DNA of 6,446 bases from an uncultured Ruminococcus sp. GTDB taxonomy: Bacteria; Bacillota; Clostridia; Oscillospirales; Ruminococcaceae. A program made the position numbers and the translations under genes. Below the pieces are notes generated by a model, which was not told the origin of the DNA, did not search any database, and saw nothing but the letters and a program-made list of their open reading frames with translations. The DNA lies in the NCBI GenBank assembly GCA_946537565.1, contig CAMNFW010000122.1, positions 1 to 6,446 of the forward strand, in the 5' to 3' direction. Positions within the stretch are counted from its first letter, which is position 1, and each line of letters starts with the position of its first letter. Below, piece by piece: positions 1 through 5,437 of this stretch.

Positions 1-11
1 AGGAGAACGCC

Positions 12-1286
12 ATGTCTGCACCTTTAGCTGATGCCATAAGACCTCGAACTCTTGCAGATGTTGTAGGTCAGGAACATATCCTCGCCGAAGGAAAACCTCT
101 GCGCCGTATTATCGAAAGCGGAAATGTCCAGAATATGATCTTCTACGGTCCCTCCGGTGTAGGTAAGACCACCGTTGCCCGTATTATAGCCGAAAACTGC
201 AATATGTCCCTGCATAAGCTCAACGGCACAAGCGCTTCTATCTCCGATATCAAGGATGTTGTCGCTGAGATAGGTCAGTTCGGAACTGAAAACGGTATCC
301 TGCTGTATCTTGATGAGATTCAGTATCTCAATAAAAAACAGCAGCAGAGTCTTCTGGAATATATGGAAAACGGCGATATCACCCTCATTGCTTCTACTAC
401 AGAAAATCCTTATTTCGCTGTTTATAATGCTCTTATAAGCCGAAGCACTGTTTTTGAATTCAAGCCTGTCTCTGCCAGCCAGCTGCTTCCTGCTGTCAAA
501 CGGGCTTTCAGGCTGATCGCTGAGCAGAATGGCATTGATATCGTCGCTGGTGATGATATCTGTGAGACTATAGCTTACAGCTGCGGCGGTGATGTCCGCA
601 AGGCTATGAATACCGTTGAGCTTTGTGTGGTATGCGGAGATATCAAAGACGGTAAAACCTATATAACTGAGGATTCTCTCAAGCTCCTCGCCCAGCGCAG
701 CAATATGCGCTATGACAGAGACGGCGATCAGCATTATGATATTCTGTCAGCATTTCATAAATCCGTAAGAGGTTCCGATGAAAACGCTGCCCTCCATTAC
801 GCTGCAAGATTGATTCAAGCTGGAGATATCCTCCCACTTTGCAGAAGAATGCTCTGCATCGCCTGCGAGGACGTGGGACTCGCTTATCCCCAGGCTATAG
901 TCGTCACAAAAGCCTGCGTAGATTCTGCTTTGCAGCTTGGACTTCCCGAAGCAAGACTTCCTATCGCTGAAGCTGTCATTCTTCTTGCTACTGCCCCTAA
1001 ATCTAACAGCGCATACATGGCTATGGACGCAGCCTTAGCTGATCTTCAGGACTGCGATGCCCTCGATTTTCCAAGACATTTACAAAATAAACACTTTGAC
1101 GGAAACGGCTCAGACATCATCGGACAACACTATCTCTATCCCCACGATTTTCCAAACCATTATGTAAAACAACAATACCTGCCTGACGCTCTGATTGGTC
1201 ACGTCTATTATCACTTCGGCGATAATAAAAATGAACAGGCTGCTTTGCAGTTCAGAAAAAAATTATTAGATCAAGATCAAAAATAA
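12..1286 (+). CDS. rarA: RarA/MgsA-type replication-associated recombination AAA+ ATPase
   Basis: A 424-residue AAA+ ATPase of the clamp-loader-like RarA/MgsA/WRNIP1 family, which acts at stalled replication forks in the cytosol. The N-terminus (PLADAIRPRTLADVVGQEHIL) is the family signature. Visible motifs are Walker A GPSGVGKT at 46-53, Walker B LLYLDEIQ at 97-104, sensor 1 STTEN at 128-132, a probable arginine finger in SRS (R144), and sensor 2 in GGDVRKAMN (R196). The C-terminal half carries the tetramerisation/MgsA region, with SAFHKSVRGSD, CEDVGLAYP and AEAVILLATAPKSN. Length fits the family (about 420-450). AGGAG at positions 1-5 precedes the ATG by 6 nt, so the start is firm. The promoter and any upstream gene lie outside the window. 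It is followed after 19 nt by a radC gene on the same strand, so co-transcription is likely. Every ATPase motif is intact. Identification is from remembered family motifs. Confidence 0.96.
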   Translation: MSAPLADAIRPRTLADVVGQEHILAEGKPLRRIIESGNVQNMIFYGPSGVGKTTVARIIAENCNMSLHKLNGTSASISDIKDVVAEIGQFGTENGILLYLDEIQYLNKKQQQSLLEYMENGDITLIASTTENPYFAVYNALISRSTVFEFKPVSASQLLPAVKRAFRLIAEQNGIDIVAGDDICETIAYSCGGDVRKAMNTVELCVVCGDIKDGKTYITEDSLKLLAQRSNMRYDRDGDQHYDILSAFHKSVRGSDENAALHYAARLIQAGDILPLCRRMLCIACEDVGLAYPQAIVVTKACVDSALQLGLPEARLPIAEAVILLATAPKSNSAYMAMDAALADLQDCDALDFPRHLQNKHFDGNGSDIIGQHYLYPHDFPNHYVKQQYLPDALIGHVYYHFGDNKNEQAALQFRKKLLDQDQK

Positions 1287-1288
1287 CA

Positions 1289-1297
1289 GAGGTGAGG
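1289..1297 (+). promoter_or_regulatory. Ribosome binding site deciding the GTG start of the first radC
   Basis: GAGGTGAGG lies 8 nt before the GTG at 1306. An upstream in-frame GTG at 1297 overlaps this Shine-Dalgarno sequence and has no proper one of its own. The protein from 1306 begins MGDKNLHKGHRERIRKRF, matching the usual RadC N-terminus HKGHRER. The start at 1306 is therefore preferred. Confidence 0.8.
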
Positions 1298-1305
1298 TGT
1301 GCATC

Positions 1306-2001
1306 GTGGGTGATAAGAATCTGCATAAAGGGCATAGAGAAAGGATCCGCAAGCGATTTCTTGATTCAGGCGGCGTTGGTTTCTGTGAACATGAACTGCT
1401 GGAAATGCTTCTTTTCTACTGTATCCCCATGTCCAACACCAATGAAACAGCTCACAGGCTTATCAATCAATTCGGCAGCATTGTAAATGTGCTGAATTCT
1501 GATAGAAATGAATTCGTCAAGATCAAAGGTGTAAGCCACGCTTGTGCTGATTTCATGAGGTATTTCTCCGACCTTTGTCTCGAAGAAAAAGCTTTGGATA
1601 ACGATATACTCATAAGCGATAAAACTATTCCTGCATACTTTGCTGAATACTTTTATTCCTCAGCCGCTGATATCTGCCTGCTTATCGCTGTAGATGACAA
1701 TGGTCATATACATAGCCGCCTGAGTTTTAACATCGAAAATTTCCTCTCAGGCGATATTAATCCCAGATCATTTGTCTCGCTCTTTTCTAATATCAGATGC
1801 AATTCTGCTGTTATTGGAATCAATCATAACAACAGGTCTATTATTCCTGAGCAGCGTGATTATATGCTCACAAGATCATTGATCGAGCTATTGGCTCCGT
1901 TTTCGGTTAAAGTTGAAGATGTTATGATCCTTTCCAACGGCAGCAGTTTTTCAATGAAAAAAACCGGTGCCTTCTCGTTTAACTGTTATGACCATGAATA
2001 A
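1306..2001 (+). CDS. RadC-family protein with degenerate (MPN-minus) JAB domain
   Basis: A 231-residue full-length RadC/UPF0758-type protein. The N-terminal region (HKGHRERIRKRF, ELLEMLLFYCIP, AHRLINQFGSI) and a helix-hairpin-helix-like stretch around VKIKGVSHACADF (71-83) are recognisable. The C-terminal JAB/MPN fold follows from about 100, with DICLLIAVDDNGHI and KVEDVMILSNGSSFSM well placed. The metal site is gone: where active RadC proteins have HNHPSG, this has NHNNRS (N173, H174, N175), so both histidine ligands become Asn. The JAMM serine becomes Glu (E182), and no Glu aligns with the upstream catalytic Glu; only D185 survives. It should fold but not act as a metalloenzyme. RadC's real biochemical role is poorly known, and the old repair label came from a mis-assigned mutation. 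It starts 19 nt after rarA and its stop overlaps the start of an intact radC paralogue, suggesting a partner role. Confidence 0.88.
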   Translation: MGDKNLHKGHRERIRKRFLDSGGVGFCEHELLEMLLFYCIPMSNTNETAHRLINQFGSIVNVLNSDRNEFVKIKGVSHACADFMRYFSDLCLEEKALDNDILISDKTIPAYFAEYFYSSAADICLLIAVDDNGHIHSRLSFNIENFLSGDINPRSFVSLFSNIRCNSAVIGINHNNRSIIPEQRDYMLTRSLIELLAPFSVKVEDVMILSNGSSFSMKKTGAFSFNCYDHE

Positions 2002-2629
2002 TTTTGAGATCAGCTCCGAAGCTAAAAGAGAATTTGAAAAAATGTGTATCCTGCTTCTCTGGGCAAAACAGCAGGATCACGAGAAAACTGCTGCTGCACT
2101 TATCAATTCATTCGGAAGCATAAGAGCAGTTTCTGATACCAATTTTGATCTGCTGAAAAAAGCTTTTAAGCTAAAAACCAGCAGTATGGTGATCATCAAG
2201 CTTTTTATCAGTATGAGTGACAGGATACTTTCCGGCGACAATTTTACCTCTGCGGATAAAATGAAAGCCTTTTTTCGCAGTCTCCTGATCAACAAACCCG
2301 AAGAAACTATAATCGCCGCTTTCCTTGACAATAACATGAAACTGAAAAAGCTGGAACGATTCAGCGGTATCAGCGGCACCTCCGCTTCGATCCCAAACAA
2401 GAAGATCGCCGCCGCTGCCCTTGAAAGCTCTGCCTCAAGACTTGTGATCGCTCATAATCACCCCGGCGGCAGCTCTGAACCTTCTGATCGGGATATTTCG
2501 TCCACACTTAATCTGATGAAACTTCTCAGTCCCCTTGATATTGAGCTTTACGACCATATTATCATAGGTGCAGATGATGATTATTCAATGCGGGACATCA
2601 TACTTAAAAACAAAGAAAGAGCCGGCTGA
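1994..2629 (+). CDS. RadC-family JAB/MPN metalloprotein with intact JAMM motif
   Basis: A 211-residue RadC-family protein, shorter at the N-terminus than its upstream neighbour. From about residue 100 it has a complete JAMM metal site: E121, then H154-N-H156-P, S164 and D167 in the pattern HxHx7SxxD, followed by LYDHIIIGADDDYSMRD typical of RadC. The N-terminal half keeps the helix containing LINSFGSI (37-44), also found in the upstream paralogue, but the following hairpin (KKAFKLKTSSM) lacks the glycines of a helix-hairpin-helix, so DNA binding is doubtful. The ATG at 1994 overlaps the previous stop by 8 nt (ATGAATAA) with no clear Shine-Dalgarno, as expected for translational coupling. An ATG at 1988 and a GTG at 1967 are in-frame alternatives. 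The last codons form the 5' arm of a terminator. Predicted zinc-dependent hydrolase; the substrate is unknown. Confidence 0.88.
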   Translation: MNNFEISSEAKREFEKMCILLLWAKQQDHEKTAAALINSFGSIRAVSDTNFDLLKKAFKLKTSSMVIIKLFISMSDRILSGDNFTSADKMKAFFRSLLINKPEETIIAAFLDNNMKLKKLERFSGISGTSASIPNKKIAAAALESSASRLVIAHNHPGGSSEPSDRDISSTLNLMKLLSPLDIELYDHIIIGADDDYSMRDIILKNKERAG

Positions 2630-2642
2630 TAACCGGCTCTTT
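2616..2642. terminator. Intrinsic terminator, probably bidirectional, overlapping the radC stop codon
   Basis: A perfect 10-bp stem pairs AAAGAGCCGG (2616-2625) with CCGGCTCTTT (2633-2642) around a 7-nt loop that contains the TGA stop. T-rich sequence follows on the plus strand (TTTTCATTCTT). On the minus strand the exit reads CTTTGTTTTTAAG, so the same hairpin can end the convergent SPFH transcript. The last codons of the second radC form the 5' arm. Confidence 0.85.
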
Positions 2643-2676
2643 TCATTCTTCTGCATCAAACTTCCAGAGAAGTCTG

Positions 2677-4017
2677 TTACTTTACAATATCCTCATCATT
2701 AAACGGGTCGCCGCATTCAGCACAGAATTTAGGCGGATTATATGGATCAGCCGGCTCCCAGCCGCATTTATCGCAGCGGTAAAGAGGTGCGCCGGCAGGC
2801 TTTTTCTGTCCGCAGTTTGAACAGAACTTGCCCTTGTTTACTGCTCCGCATGAACAAGTCCAGCCATCTTCAGCAGGCTTCTGCTTACCGCAGTTTTCGC
2901 AGAATTTTCCTGTATTCTGAGTACCGCAGGTGCAAGTCCAGCCCTGACCATTCGCAGGTGCAGGACCATTATTCGGTGCGCCGCCCATTCCTGGATTCTG
3001 CTGTTGCTGCTGCTGAGCCATTCCGAACAGTGACTGTGCATTCATACCGCCAGCCTGTGAAGCTAAGTTCATTCCGAAGAATCCCATTGCTGCTCCGCCC
3101 TGATTACCGGCAGCTGTGGTCATTGCCTCAGCCTGAGCGCCTGTAAGTACGGCAGCTGCATTGCCAGGATCACGGTTCCATGCGAGGTCTTCAAACTTCT
3201 TGATCCTGTCCTCATCTTCCTTGGATATTGTTACAGAATTTATGGAAACTGATACAATTGAAAGACCTCTTTTTTCCTTCCAGCTCTTCTCCAGTGCCTC
3301 ATTCATAGCATCACAGATCTCAGTTGTATGACCAGGCAGCTCATCATATCTCAGACCTGAACCTGAGATCTTGGCAAATGCCGGCTGGAGAGCGCTTAGA
3401 AATTCACTCTTAAGCTGGTTGTCGATAACTGAACGGGTATAAGCTGACTCCACATTGCCAGAAACATTAGTGTAGAAAAGCAGCGGATCTGCGATCTTGT
3501 ATGAGAACACGCCGTTGCATCTTACGCCGGCTGTAAAGCTTCTGCCGATATCCTGATATGTAACACGGAAAGGCACAGGATTCTGTGTTCCGAACTTATT
3601 ATCAATGATCTCCTTGAGATTGAAATAATATACACGCTGATCATGACCAGTGTCACCGCCGAAGCCGATACGCTTGCCTATCTTCTTGAAGGTCTCCTTG
3701 ATGCTGTTGCCGAGACTTCCTGAGAAGAGGCTTGGCTCGCTGGACATATCGTATACATACTCACCGGGAACTGCACATATCTCAACTACCTGTCCCTGAT
3801 CAACGATGATCATGCACTGACCGTCTGCCACTGCAATAAGGCTTCCGTTGGAGATGATGTTGTCATTTCCCTTAGTGTTTGAGGAATGCTTGCCAGTTCT
3901 CTTCTGACCCTTTACAACAAGAATGTCAGCTGCAAGAGAATCACAGTAGAAGAATTCCTTCCATGTATCAGCGAGTGTACTGCTTACTGATACAAGAGCT
4001 GCCTGAATAAGTCCCAT
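2677..4017 (-). CDS. SPFH/band-7 protein (YdjI type) with three C-terminal zinc ribbons
   Basis: A 446-residue cytosolic SPFH-domain protein of the family often labelled virion core protein and represented by Bacillus YdjI, which works with PspA-like proteins at stressed membranes. The opening (MGLIQAALVS, TLADTWKEFFYCD, ADILVVKGQKR, SSNTKGNDNIISNGS) and the core (GHDQRVYYFNLKEI, NPVPFRVTYQDIG, IADPLLFYTNVSGNVE, LQPAFAKIS) are family hallmarks across about 1-285. An Ala/Gly/Met/Gln-rich linker follows, with six Gln at 335-340. Three zinc ribbons end the protein: C362/C364/C373/C376, C388/C390/C399/C402 and C415/C418/C432/C435. The first two are near-identical repeats 26 residues apart. There is no signal peptide or membrane segment. 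AAAGGAG lies 9 nt before the ATG. It appears monocistronic and convergent with radC. No pspA or ydjG/ydjH partner is visible, so membrane recruitment is by analogy only. Confidence 0.9.
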   Translation of the reverse strand: MGLIQAALVSVSSTLADTWKEFFYCDSLAADILVVKGQKRTGKHSSNTKGNDNIISNGSLIAVADGQCMIIVDQGQVVEICAVPGEYVYDMSSEPSLFSGSLGNSIKETFKKIGKRIGFGGDTGHDQRVYYFNLKEIIDNKFGTQNPVPFRVTYQDIGRSFTAGVRCNGVFSYKIADPLLFYTNVSGNVESAYTRSVIDNQLKSEFLSALQPAFAKISGSGLRYDELPGHTTEICDAMNEALEKSWKEKRGLSIVSVSINSVTISKEDEDRIKKFEDLAWNRDPGNAAAVLTGAQAEAMTTAAGNQGGAAMGFFGMNLASQAGGMNAQSLFGMAQQQQQQNPGMGGAPNNGPAPANGQGWTCTCGTQNTGKFCENCGKQKPAEDGWTCSCGAVNKGKFCSNCGQKKPAGAPLYRCDKCGWEPADPYNPPKFCAECGDPFNDEDIVK

Positions 4018-4073
4018 AGTTATTTACTCCTTTCGTGGTTTACTGCAAGAGAAAACCTGAAAAAAATCAACTT

Positions 4074-4133
4074 AGTAGTGTAATTGATATTACCTATAAC
4101 ATTATAACACATTTCAACAGAAATTGCACTACT
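4074..4133. repeat. Inverted repeat flanking the SPFH promoter
   Basis: AGTAGTGTAATT (4074-4085) and AATTGCACTACT (4122-4133) are 12-bp inverted arms with one mismatch, separated by 36 bp. The centre of symmetry (about 4103.5) falls on the -10 box. It could be a bipartite operator or a chance repeat in AT-rich DNA. Confidence 0.55.
4101..4109 (-). promoter_or_regulatory. Extended -10 promoter for the SPFH gene
   Basis: Read on the minus strand, 4109-4101 is TGTTATAAT, a perfect extended -10 (TGnTATAAT). No good -35 is seen 16-18 bp upstream, which an extended -10 can tolerate. The transcript would start near 4094, giving a leader of roughly 78 nt before the ATG at 4017. Confidence 0.6.
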
Positions 4134-4141
4134 TTCAATCA

Positions 4142-4159
4142 AAAAAATATATATTTTTT
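4142..4159. repeat. AT-only 18-bp palindrome downstream of the ArsC-like gene
   Basis: Six A, TATATA and six T form a perfect palindrome 13 bp past the stop codon of the ArsC-like gene. It could end the minus-strand operon with its T-run, but with no GC in the stem any terminator activity would be weak. No better terminator is seen between this operon and the SPFH gene. Confidence 0.35.
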
Positions 4160-4172
4160 ATTTTTAACAATA

Positions 4173-4514
4173 TCAGTCCCAGTTTTTCCATATTTCCGGA
4201 CAATAGCCAATTGCGGCTGATTTTCCGTTTCGCACTATAGGAGTGCGGATAAGATGCTGATTTTCAAAAAGCTTCTCTTCACGGTCACTTTCGGTAAGAT
4301 ATTTCATGAGGGTCAGAGTTTCCTTGTCTTTAGCGTTTTCATTTATCATTTCATCAATACCGCCAGCAGACTGTTTTACACTGTTGAACTCTCCCCTGCT
4401 CATGCCTTTTTCCTTCATATCAATAGACTGAAACTTAATTCCCCGCTCCTTGAACCAACGCTCAGCCTTGCGGGTATCAGAGCATTTTTTTGTGCCGAAA
4501 ATCTGTATATTCAT
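4173..4514 (-). CDS. ArsC/Spx/YffB-family thioredoxin-fold protein
   Basis: A 113-residue small protein of the ArsC/Spx superfamily, matching the usual length of about 110-130. The N-terminus MNIQIFGTKKCSDTRKAERWF has the beta-strand, Cys, helix pattern, with C11 at the redox position. There is no second Cys three residues later, so it lacks the Spx CxxC switch. LIRTPIV (R90, P92) is the conserved Arg and cis-Pro region, followed by a GY near the C-terminus with an extra Cys at 105. Of the three arginines used by classical ArsC, only the one before the Pro is evident, so arsenate reduction is not supported; a thiol-redox role is more cautious. The ATG at 4514 has AGGTGA 5 nt upstream; a GTG at 4523 is an alternative but overlaps that site. 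It lies 12 nt after the acyltransferase stop, so it is its operon partner. Confidence 0.85.
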   Translation of the reverse strand: MNIQIFGTKKCSDTRKAERWFKERGIKFQSIDMKEKGMSRGEFNSVKQSAGGIDEMINENAKDKETLTLMKYLTESDREEKLFENQHLIRTPIVRNGKSAAIGYCPEIWKNWD

Positions 4515-4519
4515 ATTTT

Positions 4520-4525
4520 TCACCT
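4520..4525 (-). promoter_or_regulatory. Ribosome binding site of the ArsC-like gene
   Basis: Minus-strand AGGTGA stands 5 nt before the ATG at 4514, immediately after the TGA of the acyltransferase gene. It supports the ATG at 4514 over the upstream GTG at 4523, which lies inside this site. Confidence 0.6.
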
Positions 4526-4526
4526 G

Positions 4527-5192
4527 TCAGTTTTTCTTAACTACTACTCCGCCGGTCTTCCATATGCTGTTTTCCGGTACAACTCCTCTTACACAGCTTG
4601 TAGGATATATATTGGAATTTCTTCCGATAATTGTCCCCGGATTCAGCACGCTGTTGCAGCCCACTTCTACACAGTCGCCCAGCATTGCACCGATCTTTTT
4701 TATACCGGTCTCAATTGTTTCACCGTCAGATTTTATTACAACATTGGTCTTGTCTGACTTAACATTTGAGGTTATTGAACCTGCGCCCATGTGTGATTTA
4801 TAGCCAAGAATGCTGTCTCCAACATAGTTGTAGTGAGGTGTCTGAACGTTATCAAATATTATAACATTTTTCAGCTCAACTGAATTTCCCACTACACAGT
4901 TCTCCCCTACCAGTGCGCTTCCTCTGATAAATGCACAGTGACGGACTTCTGTATTTGCACCAATAATACACGGTGCGCCAAGATAAGCCGTCGGAAATAC
5001 CTTTGCTGTTTTATGTACCCAGACATTTTCAGAAGGATTATCGTATTCATCAGGACTGAGAGTTTTTCCCAGTTCTATTATGAATGAGCTTATTCCTTTC
5101 AGCGCTTCCCAGGGATAAGTATACTGCCTGAGATAATCAGCAGCTGCGGTGTGGCTGAGGTCATAAAGCTCAGTGATCTTTACATTATGCAT
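4527..5192 (-). CDS. Stand-alone GlmU-like left-handed beta-helix acyltransferase
   Basis: A 221-residue hexapeptide-repeat protein, with irregular repeats of the left-handed beta-helix from about 55 to 205. It aligns with the C-terminal acetyltransferase domain of GlmU and has no pyrophosphorylase domain. By remembered E. coli numbering, R90 matches R333, E106 and K108 in GNSVELK match E349 and K351, H120 in PHYNYVGD matches the catalytic H363, Y123 matches Y366, A137 matches A380, and N143 matches N386. H134 replaces N377. An N-acetyl or other acyl transfer from CoA to an amino-sugar phosphate is therefore plausible. Relatives are often named UDP-N-acetylglucosamine pyrophosphorylase, which does not fit a protein lacking that domain. 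The ATG at 5192 has GAGGAG 7 nt upstream; an upstream in-frame start at 5303 lies beyond the promoter and is rejected. It is first in an operon with the ArsC-like gene. Confidence 0.85.
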   Translation of the reverse strand: MHNVKITELYDLSHTAAADYLRQYTYPWEALKGISSFIIELGKTLSPDEYDNPSENVWVHKTAKVFPTAYLGAPCIIGANTEVRHCAFIRGSALVGENCVVGNSVELKNVIIFDNVQTPHYNYVGDSILGYKSHMGAGSITSNVKSDKTNVVIKSDGETIETGIKKIGAMLGDCVEVGCNSVLNPGTIIGRNSNIYPTSCVRGVVPENSIWKTGGVVVKKN

Positions 5193-5199
5193 ATCAATT

Positions 5200-5205
5200 C
5201 TCCTC
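5200..5205 (-). promoter_or_regulatory. Ribosome binding site fixing the acyltransferase start
   Basis: Minus-strand GAGGAG lies 7 nt before the ATG at 5192. The open frame extends upstream to 5303, but that would place the start upstream of the promoter. Confidence 0.8.
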
Positions 5206-5249
5206 AATGAATTATTTCCTGATGTTAAATGTTCAGAATTACTATTTAT

Positions 5250-5278
5250 ATTATAATTCACTGCTTTTAAATTGTCAA
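5250..5278 (-). promoter_or_regulatory. Consensus sigma-A promoter for the acyltransferase operon
   Basis: On the minus strand, TTGACA (5278-5273) and TATAAT (5255-5250) are both perfect consensus hexamers with a 17-bp spacer. Transcription would start near 5243, giving a leader of about 50 nt. This predicts strong, probably constitutive expression. Confidence 0.9.
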
Positions 5279-5293
5279 GTTTTTTTAAAACGC

Positions 5294-5322
5294 TTGACTT
5301 CATATTTAGTGTGCTGTATAAT
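5294..5322 (+). promoter_or_regulatory. Sigma-A promoter for the S66 peptidase gene
   Basis: TTGACT (5294-5299) and TATAAT (5317-5322) are separated by 17 bp, one base from full consensus. The start point would be near 5329, giving a leader of about 109 nt. The -35 box is only 15 bp from the -35 of the divergent operon, so polymerases may compete. The -10 lies within one arm of an inverted repeat. Confidence 0.85.
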
Positions 5323-5344
5323 TATTTCATACAATAATTATACA
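5315..5344. promoter_or_regulatory. Putative operator: perfect 11-bp inverted repeat over the -10 and start site
   Basis: TGTATAATTAT (5315-5325) and ATAATTATACA (5334-5344) are perfect inverted arms around an 8-nt spacer. The left arm contains the -10 box and the right arm lies just past the likely start, so a bound dimer would block initiation. Most of the left arm is upstream of the start, so this is not a transcript hairpin. AT richness raises the odds of chance symmetry. Confidence 0.5.
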
Positions 5345-5437
5345 TATTGTTATTTCATTTTCAATTTGTATTTTGCAGTTTTCAGACTGCTTTTATGTAT
5401 TTCTCAACAATTATATTAATACAGTGAGGTGTTTGCT

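Noticed and set aside
24..734. 236-residue minus-strand open frame opposite rarA
   Set aside because: rarA is unambiguous on the plus strand with intact ATPase motifs. The antisense frame is a codon-usage shadow.
1297..1305. Upstream GTG at 1297 as the start of the first radC
   Set aside because: It lies on the Shine-Dalgarno sequence used by the GTG at 1306, and the RadC N-terminal pattern fits the later start.
2660..2673. Hairpin ACTTC-CAGA-GAAGT just past the SPFH stop as a separate minus-strand terminator
   Set aside because: The stem is 5 bp and no T-run follows on the minus strand. The strong hairpin at 2616-2642 explains termination better.
2998..3015. CAG/CAA run as a phase-variable slippage tract
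   Set aside because: Six triplets in frame and interrupted by one CAA; changes would alter length by whole codons and not switch the gene off.
4035..4220. 61-residue plus-strand open frame between the SPFH and ArsC-like genes
   Set aside because: It covers the SPFH promoter and leader and runs into the ArsC-like coding region, with no ribosome binding site.
4254..4803. Two long plus-strand open frames antisense to the acyltransferase and ArsC-like genes
   Set aside because: They mirror well-supported genes on the other strand, match no recognisable family, and lack plausible start signals.
5375..5394. Small hairpin GCAGT/ACTGC followed by TTTT in the leader of the peptidase gene, possibly an attenuator
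   Set aside because: The stem is only 5 bp with a 6-nt loop and a short T-run, and no alternative antiterminator pairing is evident. It is too weak to call a terminator or riboswitch.
5207..5419. 70-residue open frame in the divergent intergenic region, plus strand
   Set aside because: Low-complexity Tyr/Leu/Phe-rich translation of AT-rich DNA. It runs across both promoters and lacks a ribosome binding site.
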